From positions 1,302,001-1,366,000 of the forward strand of contig JAPQWV010000001.1 in NCBI GenBank assembly GCA_027422505.1: a stretch of DNA of 64,000 bases, read 5' to 3'. This document shows, piece after piece, positions 1-12,123 of this stretch. A program made the position numbers and the translations under genes. The DNA is from Craterostigma plantagineum. Lineage: Eukaryota; Streptophyta; Magnoliopsida; Lamiales; Linderniaceae. Each line of letters opens with the position of its first letter. The stretch's first letter is position 1. The notes beneath the pieces were generated by a model. It worked only from the letters and a program-made list of their open reading frames with translations, was not told the DNA's origin and did no database searches.

Positions 1-136
1 GACCCTTCTGCTAGCCTGTTCTCAACTCCTTCCTATGATCGTAGTAATAAATTAATGTGAGAAAAACAATATGATAAGTCAAATTGTTCCAAGAAAGCTG
101 TAATGAAGGATAGATATAAAGAAACCGAGAGAGAGA

Positions 137-172
<36 letters not shown>

Positions 173-3100
173 ACCCACCATTGTTTTTCTCCGAATTGAT
201 CTGATCAACTTGAGAAAAAAAGGGTCTTTGGGGGATTTATATGTGTGAGTGAGAGAGAGTGTGGGTGGAGTAATCTTGTTTCTGGCTAGTAATTTAATTG
301 GGGTGGCAGTATTTCTGATTTGATCCTATCGTGTTCTGACTTCCTACTATTTGATTATAATATTCTGATTGGTTTTATGGTAAAAGTATTAAAGTTGTTT
401 TTCTTGATAGGAATTGCCGATCCAAGGTAATTGAAAGAATTACTATAGTGTGTGTGTAATTTATAATATTTCCACACGTGATTTCATATCTGTGGGGTGG
501 GGCATTACAAGTACATGGAAAGAAAAGGTGTGGAAAAATAAATAAAGTGGAGTTCTGATCACAGATTAACACTATCTATCATTTTTCTGAAAGAAAGACA
601 TTGAATTATCAGTAATACAGCTTGATCACCTTTGACCGAAACGCCTTTTTTTTAAAAAAAAAGAACTGTGGAAATATTTTATGATCACATGGAGTTGAAT
701 AAGAAATATATATCTACGCCTAAGTTCGGAGTGAAATTTATCAAAAAGTGGGCCGGGATGACAATTGTTACAGTGACATTAAATCAGTAACTCAAAAAAC
801 ATGTTGGGATAATGACTCGTTCACATATCCCTACATACTACGTTCAATAATTAGTGCTTTTATAAATATCAAAAACATTATTCACTTGTCACTCTTAAGG
901 GGCATTCCTATTAATGAAATTGATAAAGATGATCCACAAGATATGGAATCAAATAGATTGTAATAAAAGGTAAAGGTCATTTACTATGAAAGCCATGAGA
1001 GGAAAAGGAACGGTTAAGAAGTGAGGGGGATGTTAGGCTATAGCTTTTGTACTAAACCTAATACGGTTGTCATATTCGTCTTTAAACTGCGGCGGAAGAA
1101 AACCGAAAAATAACCGTAATTCTCCATGGGTTGAGCTTCAATTATTGAATATCAATTCATGATCTTGAGTTTTCCTACTTCTTGGTGGAGAAAAAAAACA
1201 GAAAATTAAAAAAAAAAAGTGCGCTTTAAAATAAAGTAGTAAAGAAAAATGCTTACTCGTTAAGAAACTTGTGATTTCGGACTCGAAATATACTGAGGTT
1301 GACTTAAATGATATAAATTAGTGGAATATGTGTTAAGGATATGATTGTAATATTAAGACGAACGTACAAAACGAGAAATCAGCTTTTTACTCGCGTGGTA
1401 TAATCACATGGTTGCAAAATAAAGTCTTCATTATTTCAAAGTTTCACGGGCTAAACAATCTTATCAGTAAATATTTAATTTGCTTGTCTTACTAGTCATT
1501 ACATGGCAATTTTTTGGGTTTTATCATCTCATAAATGAAACCACCCACATCTCACTTATTCTATTTTACTAATACCGTTTTTTTTTATTATTAGGTACAA
1601 ACAAGCATTGAATTACAGATATAAATAGTGTTTAAGTAGCGAATGGTGGAATCTTTGACTTGTCCTCTGTAAGCTGTAAATATGCCACGTTATGATACAT
1701 TACAATGAAAAACAAGCGACAGTAATTATAACTTCATTTCAAAGAAAATATTAGCTAAAAGTTATGTGTATTATATATCAGCGTAGTGTAGTGTATAGCC
1801 AATTACATTCGAGGGATTGAACGAATTTCAACTCCTTTATTTCCATGTCAATTTTAAAAGGCCAGAAAATATATTTTTTTTCCTCCTTTTGTCTTTCTCG
1901 ATGTTTCTACTATAAAGTCTATATTTATTTAAATATTCTAATTTCTACAAGTATAGTTAGGTAAGAGACGATGCCCGATCGAGGCTTGCCCATTTACTAT
2001 GTACGAATTCAATTCTAATAAATTATTACCGCCCATAAGCTAAGAAATTGCCGTGTTCGACGCTCTATCCCGAAAAAAAAACCATATTGTTGTTGATATC
2101 TTGTTGGAGGATATTGCTAAAAAATCCAACCAAGTCAAATATTGTATTTTTAGCTATAAAATTTTACATGAACTCAATTGTGATGGATCATCATAATATC
2201 GCTCAAAATAAATGTGAAAATGAAAGAAGACAGTGAGTTTACAAAGGCGGTGGAGCACGGGTTATCTTTGACCAACAGCTCAATCACGCCAGACCATAAG
2301 TAAAATTATTATCCAACCTCTCTATTTGTCAATAATTATGTAAGAAAATAAGAAAAACGATGTCAAAAAACTTTTGAAAGAGAGTGTGTAATCCTCCAAC
2401 AAAATTCCAAACATAGTTAGTTACATGCCATTCTTATATCACGAAAACACTTGTCTCTAGGAGCAAGTAAACCCTAGAACTACTTTTTATACGATGGACC
2501 TCAGTGAAATTCGATTTTACAACCTCTTTTGAATCTTCCTTTAAACCATGCTTTTCTGAAAAATTAAGCTAATTCGAGAGTTGTGAATAAACATTTCATA
2601 TTTTATTTCGGCATTGTCATTCGCTCGGCAAAAAATTAACATTCGTCAATAGTCCGATTGGATAACTTAACTCACAGCACGTGAGAACGTAGTAATGTAA
2701 TTTAAACACCGTGAAAAGGATCTTTTTTCTCTTATGATGATAAGAAGTCATACACATTTAATACGCCGTACACTTGTATTCATCATAATTAAATACTCAA
2801 AACAAATAGCCTAACTCTATATTTTTATTTGCAAAAGAAAATGCGCACGTTCCACTTCATAAGGCAGAGTCTTCTCGCGATCGAATATTTTTGGATTATT
2901 GCTTGCCATTATTTCAAGTAAAAAATTAGAATATTACAGATATGCAAAGATAGATCGCCGTCCAAATGCATAGTCAACGAATGAATCGAATTTTTCAACT
3001 ATTCTCCAGGATTATCGTAATATTTCATCAGCAACAGGTAAGTGCTACGTCATCATGATTGGCGTACATTTACCTTCATGAACGTGAACATGTCACCTAG

Positions 3101-4399
3101 GGACTAAGTTTGGAAAGGTCTAACTATTTACATATATAATATACATTTACACTCGCGTACTTAGAGATATAAATTCATCCTAAAATATGGCTTTTAGATC
3201 AATTCAATTTCAGCCTGAAATCATAATGCTTAGTTTGAAATATATGGACCCATTAGATACTTTACAAAGCCCATAGAGTATGAGATAAAACAACAAAATA
3301 TTCAAAAGCCCATTATTCGAAGCTCGACAAACAAATTTTTCAAGGAAAGGACACCATTTAACTTCGTATCAATAACAATGAAAAACCTTCTACTGAGATA
3401 ATAAAAATAGTTGGAAAAAAAGAGGTATTGAAATTAATATTTTCTACTGCCCATCAATTACCAAGGAGATAAATGATTCTCTTGCTAAAATTTGTGCAGA
3501 AAACAGACTGTGGCCTAGAAAGTTAGCCAATAGCCTGCATTGTTTGTCTCACACTACACATATTTGGCCATATTACAGTTACCCCCTTATATTCTTACAC
3601 TAAACCAAGTTTAAGTCCAGACAACTTACTAGCAATTTACCTGTCATAAAGGGTAGTTAAGTAGGTAATAAACAGTGTGAAAAAAGAATTGTAATTACGA
3701 ACCCCTTTATAAGTAATAACAGTTCATAATCCAACTTAAATGATTAAATTGAAGTACAAAATCTATGAAAAAAGACCGTTGGATAAATGGGATCGTTGTA
3801 TTGGGGTCAAAACAGTAAGAAGCACAACTTAGAATCAACATTCAAATATCCATATAATTACAATCTTTTGTTATGCATGTAATTTCATGTCCAAAAGAGG
3901 ATAATGCATTAGATGGACAAAACTAAACATTTTGCATTCAGGAATCCCATAATTACATATATTGTAGATATATTATTTAAATAATGTGATATGCCGATCA
4001 TACATATACAAATGTAAACATAGATATTGATAGGAGCGTAGATTCTATTAAAGGCGAGGGACCAAAATTGCAGACAGCTTCGTATTGAAATGAAATAATA
4101 ACAGTGATTGATGGGACGTCCTTTGTTTTCTTCTCCTCGTTGTTATCCTCTTTTTCTGCTTTGACTAATTTGCCCCTCGCATTTATTGCAATTTTTTTGC
4201 CGATTTCGTTCACCGGCCACCGTAAAAATGTCGACCACGTTTTTGTTATTTTGTAAGAAAGAAATCGGAGAACAAAAATCACTGCAACTTTTCCCAAGTT
4301 CAACTAAAGGTAAACATTTTCTTATCTTCTATTGTAAAGTTATAGTAGAAGCACGTTGAACACAAGAATTTTGTCCGATAATCCATAAAACGACATTCT
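1..4399. other. AT-rich intergenic DNA, no supported gene
   Basis: I see no coding region here. The open frames are short, AT-biased and resemble no family I know. A GA microsatellite lies near the left edge and is listed separately. A G-box-like CACGTG occurs near 2680. The stretch may hold distal regulatory DNA of the HD-Zip gene at 5705, but nothing in the sequence proves it. Confidence 0.6.
127..169. repeat. (GA)n microsatellite
   Basis: This is a run of GA dinucleotides broken once by ATG. Such tracts are common in plant 5' UTRs and promoters, so it may belong to a gene left of the window. That gene is not visible here. Confidence 0.85.
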
Positions 4400-5002
4400 A
4401 GGAATTTTAGAGTGTCATGTTATGTGAGCACCTTACATGGGCAGTTATTGATGTGGCACTGATCGTGCCATTTCAACATCTCACATCGACTTTAAGGTTA
4501 TATCGTCTTAATTAACACCTTCCAAGTACTATTAATTGACATTTCGAATGCTGATATAACATATTGACCCATTACATAACATTTTACGTTTCAATAAAAT
4601 ATAAAGCGCCAACATATCACATCAGCATCCGGTCGATTAATGACACCTAGAAGGTGCTTAATTAATATTCCCTCTGTCCCAAATGTTTATGGACATTTGG
4701 AAGTTGGCATGAGAATTAAGAAACTGAATATTTTATAATTAGTACAGTTAAAATGTAAAAAAGTGCATTTTGACACGTCTTTTAAGAATATTTAATAATA
4801 TTATATTGATTGTTGTCATAGTTTTTTTGCTAAATAAGGAAATGTACAAAGATTTGGGACGCCCGATTTAGTAAAATGTATAAAATGGTTTGGGACGGAG
4901 GGAGTACGACATAACCTTAGATGTCGGTGTAGGATGTTGAAATGACATGAATTGATGTCACATCAACAGTTCTCCACATAAGGTGTTCACGAAAAAATTC
5001 CT
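4400..5002. mobile_element. Non-autonomous TIR transposon carrying a nested Stowaway MITE
   Basis: The two ends are long imperfect inverted repeats of roughly 80 bp. The left arm runs from AGGAATTTT through GTGAGCACCTTACATG and a GATGTGGCA block. The right arm mirrors it, with TGATGTCACATCA, CCACATAAGGTGTTCAC and AAAATTCCT. No transposase is encoded. A related element with the same outer motif lies at 52325-52663. Long TIRs without coding content suggest a Mutator-like MITE, but I could not fix a target-site duplication, so the superfamily is a guess. Confidence 0.6.
4668..4904. mobile_element. Stowaway-type MITE (Tc1/mariner)
   Basis: A 237 bp element bounded by the classic plant Stowaway inverted repeat. 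The left end reads TTCCCTCTGTCCC and the right end GGGACGGAGGGAG, with TA flanking both sides. Its interior contains TTTTGACACGTCTTTTAAG, shared with the element at 5178. It sits inside the larger TIR element at 4400-5002 and so inserted after it. Confidence 0.85.
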
Positions 5003-5177
5003 CTTGTTGTATATTCACAATTAACTAAAAGCTTTGATAGAATTCATTCGTCATACTGAACAGATGTTCTTGTATAAATAACTACTAACACGTTCAAACC
5101 TCCCAAGAACATGCATAATTTAATGTAACGGTCAACTTAATATTGCTAAACAACGTAATAGACATTATAAATTATTA

Positions 5178-5416
5178 CTCCCTCCGTCCCAGCAATTTTA
5201 TCACATAAGTTGTTGGGCACGCAAGTTAAGATTATTATAATAATATAGTACAATGAAAAGGTAAAAAATGGTATATTTTGACACGTCTTTTAAGAATATT
5301 TAATATATTATATTAATTGTGTGTGATAAGTTTTCTTTGCTAAATAAGGAAAGGTAATAAAATTATTGAAATGCACGAAATGGACAAGTTTGATAAAATT
5401 AGCGGGACGGAGGGAG
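5178..5416. mobile_element. Stowaway-type MITE
   Basis: A 239 bp element with terminal CTCCCTCCGTCCC and GGGACGGAGGGAG and TA on both flanks. Its interior is closely similar to the 4668 element (TTTTGACACGTCTTTTAAG, then GCTAAATAAGGAAA), so both belong to one subfamily. It lies about 290 bp upstream of the HD-Zip start codon and could affect that promoter. Confidence 0.85.
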
Positions 5417-5506
5417 TATTTAGTAGGAGGACCAAAGTCGAGGGTGAACTAGTCATTTCGCGCTGCAAGTTTTAACCTCTTCAACATGATCAATCAAGCA
5501 GCTTCT

Positions 5507-5512
5507 TATATA
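5507..5512 (+). promoter_or_regulatory. Candidate TATA box of the HD-Zip I gene
   Basis: TATATA lies about 195 bp upstream of the start codon, a plausible place for a core promoter with a 5' UTR of about 160 bp. It was picked by position and composition only. Confidence 0.35.
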
Positions 5513-5704
5513 CCATGAAAGCGCCCCTCTTTTCTCTCTGTTTACGCATCTGTAAACTGGCTCTGATTAGCAAATGATTTTGATCGATCCACTGATACAA
5601 AACTTGTTTCTTGTAAGACTCTTCAAGTAAGAACTTCTATATTCGCAGTATTAGGAGACTGCAAGCCCTTTTAAATCTATTCGACGGAAAAAAAGGAATC
5701 AAAT

Positions 5705-6793
5705 ATGGATAGCTGCAGTGTGTATGGTGATGATCATCCTCATTTGAAAAATGCCCTGCTAAAGAACGAAGCTTCTGAGGATCTTGATTCTCTTTGGCCT
5801 CATGATTCTTCTAACCCTTCTTTCCACGGTATTGATTTCTACAAAACTTCGTACTTCCTTATCTTTATTGTTCGAATTCTTTCTTTTTCTTACCTGGGAA
5901 TTGAAATTTCATTCGTCGTTTCAAGGTTCTGCGTCGCCGGCCATGGTGAACTTCGAAGACGTGCGAGGAGAAGACAGCCCTTCTCCTCCAAAGCCTATCT
6001 TCCCAAAGATCGGTAATAATGGCAAAACGAGAAACTCCGAGGAACTTATTCGTGATGCATTTTCTTCTCAGAAGAAAAGAAGACTGAGCTCAGATCAAGT
6101 TCGTTTTCTTGACAAGAGCTTCGAAGTAGACAACAAGCTCGAACCTGAAAGAAAAGTTCAGCTAGCTAAAGAACTTGGACTTCAGCCCAGGCAAGTAGCG
6201 ATATGGTTCCAAAACAGACGAGCTCGCTACAAAACGAAGCTCCTAGAGAAAGATTACGACTCTTTGAAGTCGAATTACGATAGGTTGAAGGAAGATTTCG
6301 ATGCCCTCTACTCTGAAAATGAGAAGCTTAAAACTGAGGTAAGTATGTCGGCGTCCTTCACTGTACTGATTCTTCTTACAGAAACTCATGTATTTTCCGA
6401 CAGGTGAATATGCTTGCGGAGAAGTTACTGGGAAAAGCAGACGATGGAGATCATCGCCCCATTAAGAAGGAACCGCCCTTCGACGACGACGTTAATAAGC
6501 AAACGAAGGCGAGCTCTGCGAAAAGCGACGTCTTGGATTATTCCGACGCCGACGGCGGCAATCAACGCTCGCCGACGATGTTAGAGTTGGAGCACGGAGA
6601 TTCTTCCCACGTCGTCGGAGCAATTTCTGACTACGAGGATGACGACAGCTTGGGCAGGAGCCTATTGCTTGAAGCTGGTAACTGCCTTGCGAAAATTGAA
6701 GAATCGTTCTACGATGATTTGCAGCCTAATTCTAACTGCAACTTAGGTTTCCCAGTTCAGAATAATCATGGTACATGGTTCTGGCAAGTTTGA
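5705..6793 (+). CDS. Homeodomain-leucine zipper class I transcription factor (HAT5/ATHB-1-like)
   Basis: Sequence-specific DNA-binding protein of the nucleus; class I HD-Zip factors bind pseudopalindromic CAATNATTG sites as dimers. My model has three exons: 5705-5828, 5926-6338 and 6404-6793, joining in frame to 308 residues, within the family range. The homeodomain covers about residues 91-147, with the recognition-helix motif WFQNRRAR. A leucine zipper follows directly, about 148-179. The C-terminal third is acidic and serine-rich and ends in an aromatic tail (GTWFWQV), as in HAT5-like members, where it serves in transactivation. The residue after RRAR is Tyr, where most class I proteins have Trp. 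The first ATG of the open frame was chosen as start. The class is sure; the exact orthologue is not. Confidence 0.93.
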
Positions 6794-8359
6794 TGAGATC
6801 ATCGTCATCGTTGATGTATTAAAGTTTTCTTTTCTTTTTTTTTTTATGGGTCGTTGTTTTCTTGCTCCTCTGTCTTCATATGTGAATTCTGAGTTTGATA
6901 GTTAACTTCCTTGCTTGAAATGCTGACGTTGATCACTGTTAAAAAGTTGTATGGAACAAGCAAACGATTGAACACTAAAGAAATTAAAATATAAAAATTT
7001 AATAATGCTTTGGAAATGGAATACAAAAATTTAACTCGCTTGCCATCTTAACAACAATAGTCATTTTAGTAGAGTACAATCATTATATGAACAATAACGT
7101 TAACAATGGTAGGAGTTAGGAGATGATAATTTGCCCTAGAAAGTCGAGTAATTGAAAGTTAACCCCAAGATTCTGCCTCTTTCTCTGACTTTATATGCTA
7201 ATCTAAATAAAGTAATAGACTAATGATGGTGACATTTTACCTATATATATAACCTAAGAACTCCCCCGTGTTACGTGAGCTCTTATGTCGACGTAATATA
7301 TTACTCTATGATAACTATTATCCCTAAAAAATAATTGTAAAAAAAAAGAATACTTTTTTTTTGCTATTGTATAGTCGACATGGGACGTTTGAATTGATTC
7401 GTCTATGAAAGAGAGGCGCTTGTCTTTTACTTGGACAAGTCACATTTATAGATCGATAGCTTCGTTGTGATAAATTCCACGAGAGAGACGTAAGCTAAAG
7501 CTTGGCATGAAATGTCTTCTTTTATCACCAAAGTTTTGGAAATAGCTAAGCTAACGTTCATTAACATTGAATCAACATGTTAATGAAAACAGCATTTAGA
7601 TATTAATACCGTGATTGTGACGAATAATTAAATATATCATGGCGTGAATTCACAACTAAAGAATTAGGTTATTTCCCACCACTAACGTAGGGCACTCTAT
7701 ATGTTGAGTTGATGTTCCATCACTTAAATTCACACACGTACTTAGTCAAAATAAGCCACGTCATACACTGTACGTACAGCGGCCATAGGCTTACGTGGGC
7801 CCATTGATATCGACACGGCCCATATAACGTGTCGTGAAGAGTAAGGTTAATGGGCCTGGCCCACTTACACCAAGGTCGCTTTCAAGTATTTTTTTATATT
7901 TAATAGAAAGGTGGTGATGTCCATTTGTAAATGTGGTGGCCCAAGGTTTTTTGGGAGATTGCAGATTTTATTTATTTCTAATTGCGTAAACGAATAATAC
8001 TCTTTTGTTATACCAAAAATTCTACAAAAGTGGGAATATTTTTATTTTTTTTATGGTGATGGTAAGGTAAGATCACTTTCATGGGTCCCGCTGCCCACGT
8101 GCGTACCACACCATGTTGTCTGAGGATTGTTGGATAATATTCTGCTTCGATTTGGGCTTTAAGACAGATATTTATTTACATTTCGAGAATTTGGGGCTAA
8201 TAATTAACTGGGCCGTTATGACGAACTTTGAAATTTTAATAACAGCTCAACTTTAAATTGGGCATATGATGAAAATGATAAGTAGCAGCTGATAAGGTTG
8301 CTCTACAGTTTTGGGCCGGGTAATATTACCATCCTATGAATCATTGTTCATTTCATAAT
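6794..8359. other. Intergenic DNA, no gene seen
   Basis: The first few hundred bases are presumably the HD-Zip 3' UTR. The rest is AT-rich with no supported reading frame. A stretch near 7740-7870 is richer in CACGT-type motifs and GGCCCA elements, which recall plant promoter motifs, but no gene start is nearby. Confidence 0.5.
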
Positions 8360-9023
8360 TAGGGGTGTTCAAATTAAAAACCGAAAAAACCGACCGAACC
8401 GTAAAAACCGAACCGAAAAGACCGGAACCGAAAAAAACCGAACCGAATTGTAAAAAACCGAACCGAACCAAACTAAAACGGTTCGGATATCGGATTAGGC
8501 ATACGTAAAACCGAAAAAACCGAAAAACCGAACTAAAATTATCATACTACACTAAAATAGAAAAATATCAAAAATCATTTGTTTTTCTCACAGAACGTAA
8601 ACAACACAGTAATATAATTTTATTGGTACACTTTTTTCCATTTTTAGGTGAATGTTTTCCTCACGAATCAAATACTATTTTTCAAATAATTTTTAGTATC
8701 TTCAGATGAATGTTTTTATATCTTGGTTAGATATTGTTCCATTTTCATGTTTTTTTCCGGCCTTTGAATTATTTTGCTACATGTCACGTTCCATAAATCT
8801 TTGTTTTTAATAATCATAAATTGTTTTATGTATTTTCAGCTCATAATATTTTTTTGTTGATATTAAATTCCTAACCGAAAAAACCGGAACCGAATTATAA
8901 AAAACCGAACCGAACCAAATTAAAACGGTTCGGATATCGGATTAAGCATACGTAAAACCGAAAACCGAAAAACCGAACCGAATTTTGAAAAAACCGAACC
9001 GAACCGACCGATGAACACCCCTA
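8360..9023. mobile_element. hAT-type MITE, TAGGGGTGT family, copy 1
   Basis: A 664 bp element with terminal inverted repeats TAGGGGTGTTCA and TGAACACCCCTA. Perfect 8 bp target-site duplications, TTCATAAT, lie at 8352-8359 and 9024-9031; 8 bp duplications and TAGGG-type ends indicate the hAT superfamily. Both subterminal regions are packed with ACCGAACCGAA-type motifs, and the block AACGGTTCGGATATCGGATT occurs in both halves. There is no transposase. Two more copies are at 54119 and 55256. Confidence 0.9.
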
Positions 9024-9341
9024 TTCATAATTGTTAAGAGTCTACGTAGATGCTAAATAAACAAATTCAACACAATTAAGGGGAAGTATATGTTTAAAAT
9101 AAGGTGAATCTACATAAAAATAACCATTTATATAAAAACTTGCAAATCAGTACCCCGTCAGAAACGTTTTTTATACAAGTACTCGTTCGATTGTGTGTAC
9201 CATTTTCCCAGTCTTAACGTACATTTTTATATATGTAGTACGTACGCGTCACGCTTTTATATCCCATATATGGTATCTATATACGTTCTTATGGTAGCTT
9301 AATGTGTTATATAATGTTGTACCATTTTTTCATTGTATTAT

Positions 9342-9607
9342 CAGGGACGGAGCTATGTAGGGGCTCGGGGGGTCCACTGCCCCCGGCCGAAATGGTAATA
9401 ATCTACTATTATGCATTTTGAGTACAAAATAATGTCTAGTCCAGTGGTTGATCACACAATATTAAGTGCTTTCTAGGCATAGACGTGGGTTGGAATAACT
9501 ATGTGGCAATTTTTCACTTCATTCTTTCTAATGTATTTAATTACACTTTGACCCCCCGGTAATTTACTTTTAGCCCCCCCAATACTTGAATTCTGGTTCC
9601 GTCACTG
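9342..9607. mobile_element. hAT-type MITE with CAGGGACGGAGC / CCGTCACTG ends
   Basis: A 266 bp element starting CAGGGACGGAGC and ending GGTTCCGTCACTG. It is flanked by perfect 8 bp duplications TGTATTAT at 9334-9341 and 9608-9615. The interior has runs of G near the left end and of C near the right. It differs in sequence from the TAGGGGTGT family and encodes nothing. Confidence 0.85.
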
Positions 9608-10007
9608 TGTATTATGTACCACAATACGTTTATCTATGGTACCTAACTGTGTTCTATGACGTACTTGTGGCGGACAGGTACCAATGTGCGAAAAAATTAT
9701 TCTAATAGGTACATACACTACATATAAAAAAACTGACAGGTACTGACTTGCACTTTATATAAATGAGAATTTTTATGTGGATTCCCCTTAAAATAACATT
9801 AATAATTTCTTTTGTATCTGAATATCCCTTTTTTTGGCCGCATTATTAGTAGTTTTTGTTGGAATTTTTTTTATTTCATAAGTCACGACGATTCATAAAG
9901 CAGACCACTACTAATATAAATTGATAAGTTTAAGCTTTTTATTAAGTCCATCAGTAGCGGATCGGACCCTTTCATCTTCTACGCAGAAACCCTTTATCGC
10001 CGATCAA

Positions 10008-10016
10008 AAACCCTAA
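10008..10016 (+). promoter_or_regulatory. Telo-box just upstream of the caprin-like gene
   Basis: AAACCCTAA sits 12 bases before the start codon, and a second CCCTTT-type block lies nearby. Telo-boxes are known in 5' regions of plant ribosomal-protein and other translation-related genes. That fits an RGG-type RNA-associated product, but activity at this site is inferred. Confidence 0.5.
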
Positions 10017-10028
10017 TTCTAGACTCAA

Positions 10029-12123
10029 ATGGCCGCCGCAGCTGCCGAGCCCGCCGCCTACGAAGGCCCAGTTCTCAGCGTCATCAACAAACGCCTCCGC
10101 GCGCTACGCAAAAAGCTGAATCGAATCACGCAGATGGAGGAATCTCTCTCGCAGGGCAAAACCCTAAACAAGGAACAAGAAGAAACGTTTCGCTCGAAAC
10201 CCTCGGTCCTTGTCGCCATTGATGAGCTCGAGAAGCTGAGGGCCCCTCTCCAGCAAGCACTAGCTCAGGAAATTGAGCTAACACTGAAACAGAAGCAAGA
10301 GGAAAAGGCGGAAGAAGTAGCTCCCCAGACGAAAGGTGATAAAGAGGATCTAACTGATGTGCTGAAATTGCTCTACTTTGCGAGCGTATTCGATGTGAAG
10401 ACTTTGTTTGAGGCCCACGACAATATGCTGACTAGGACCCATGAAAGGAATTGCTGCCTAACTTATGATTATGTGACGGATGAGGATGCTGATTTCGAAC
10501 CGTTGAAGGAAGGCGACTTAGACGTGATTGCTAAGCTTGGTGGATTGTTGCTGTCGAGGCCCGTGGGTTCTAGCTTGTCGCATAAGAATGCTTTAGAAAC
10601 GTGTGTGGAGCGTGCGAGGTTGTGGGCTGAGAGCTCTGGTGAAGAGATTGATCCCGGTTCTGGCGTTACTTGTAAGTTTCTTCTTGAACTTTTATTTGGT
10701 TTATTTGGGTGCTTGTTAAAATTTATTGATGTTGCTGAGCTAGTGATTTTCATCCGCATTAATTGATCGAAATTGTTATCTTGGTCATATATAGAGTTGG
10801 GTATCGAATTTCTGGGCTGTAATATTTCCGTTGGTCATATAAGTTGTGTGTTTAACTCCACAACTCTCGTGTCAACCTTAGTAGGATTCGTAGCTTTTAT
10901 TACACTGTGTTTACACGTAGCTTGCAACTAACTAATGTAACTACTCTGAGCTAGCAGTTTACACCCTCGGTATCTTTTGAGATTGACAATTTATTGGTTT
11001 TGGGGATAGGGATAGGGAAGGAGGATGGTGATTCTCTCTCGTAATAAACAATCTTATTACCATGTTCTTCGTGTTGCTTTTCTTTCATTATTAACATATC
11101 CTTTTTAGACGCTGCTTTGCGAGAGAAGTTGAACAAAATCATGGCTTCGGAGTACTTCACGACTACACCAGAAATTAAGGCTCCCGTGGAAGTTGCTGCG
11201 GCTGGTGGGAATTATGCTTCTTTTCAGGTGATTTCTCCCGTCGGTGAGACTCTACAGGCTGAAGTTCCAAGCTATCCACAGCAAGAGGTACTTTTGAAAT
11301 ATGCACTTGATGTTATTAAACCATATCGGTGACTGGTTCGTTGTGCCTGAATATTTTGATAGTTGATGGTGATCGTATTCATAACATGATTGACACAAAT
11401 TGTTTAAAACTAACTAACATTGTGGTGATCTCATCTATCCATCCCTTTGATTGTCATCCATCAGAAGATTTATCATTTTCTAGATAGCTTCTCTTGCATT
11501 GTGACTGTAACTTTATTTTCTCGTTTCATTTCTCGCTCTGTTTCGAACTCAAAGATGTTTCTTGCCTTAAACAGGAAGACCAATCACCACCCGATTCCCT
11601 TGAGAACACACATGGAGAAAAAACTGGCCCTATCGAAGACCTTCACCTGGTAATTTATTCATTTCATTTACTGAATAGAAGCTCATCACCATGCAATTTT
11701 GAAGAAAAACACCTACAAATTGTGTCTTGATCTTATATTCAGGGCGAACAAGAGACTGAGAATTCCCCAGAACTCCAAGCACAAACCGAAACAGCTTTAA
11801 CTGACGCAGAAACCGATCAAAACCCAAGAGAGTCAGACTTCATAGAGAACCATACGAATCGTAGATCTCACCAGCAGAACTATAGAGGTGGCCGCGGTGG
11901 TGGACGAAGGGGGTACTACAATGGTGGTCGTGGTGGACGAGGGATGGGCAGATCAAATTACCGAAATGACCGTGGTGGCCAGTTTTACGATCAGCCCGGC
12001 GGGTATTACCCGAGAAACTATAATAGTTATAGAGGCCGAGGAGGTAGGGGTATGAATGGTAATTACAACAATTATGATAACAATGGTCAGCATCCTGGTA
12101 ATGCTCAAGTGGCATCTTCTTGA
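10029..12123 (+). CDS. Caprin-like, RGG-rich RNA-associated protein
   Basis: My model joins four exons (10029-10671, 11109-11287, 11575-11649, 11743-12123) into 425 residues. The N-terminal part is helical and charged, with the motif LNKEQEETFRSKP in a region resembling the caprin homology domain; Arabidopsis has a similar protein annotated only as glycine-rich. The middle is acidic and low in complexity. The last ~90 residues form a Gly/Arg/Tyr/Asn-rich tail with repeated RGG, RGGRG and YNG motifs, typical of RNA binding and condensate formation. Caprins act with mRNA and stress-granule proteins in the cytoplasm; that role here is inferred. A telo-box lies just upstream. Family placement is moderately sure and the exon structure is phase-consistent. 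Confidence 0.82.

Noticed and set aside
748..963. A 71-residue plus-strand frame in the left intergenic region
   Set aside because: AT-rich composition, no recognisable domain and no supporting splice or promoter context.
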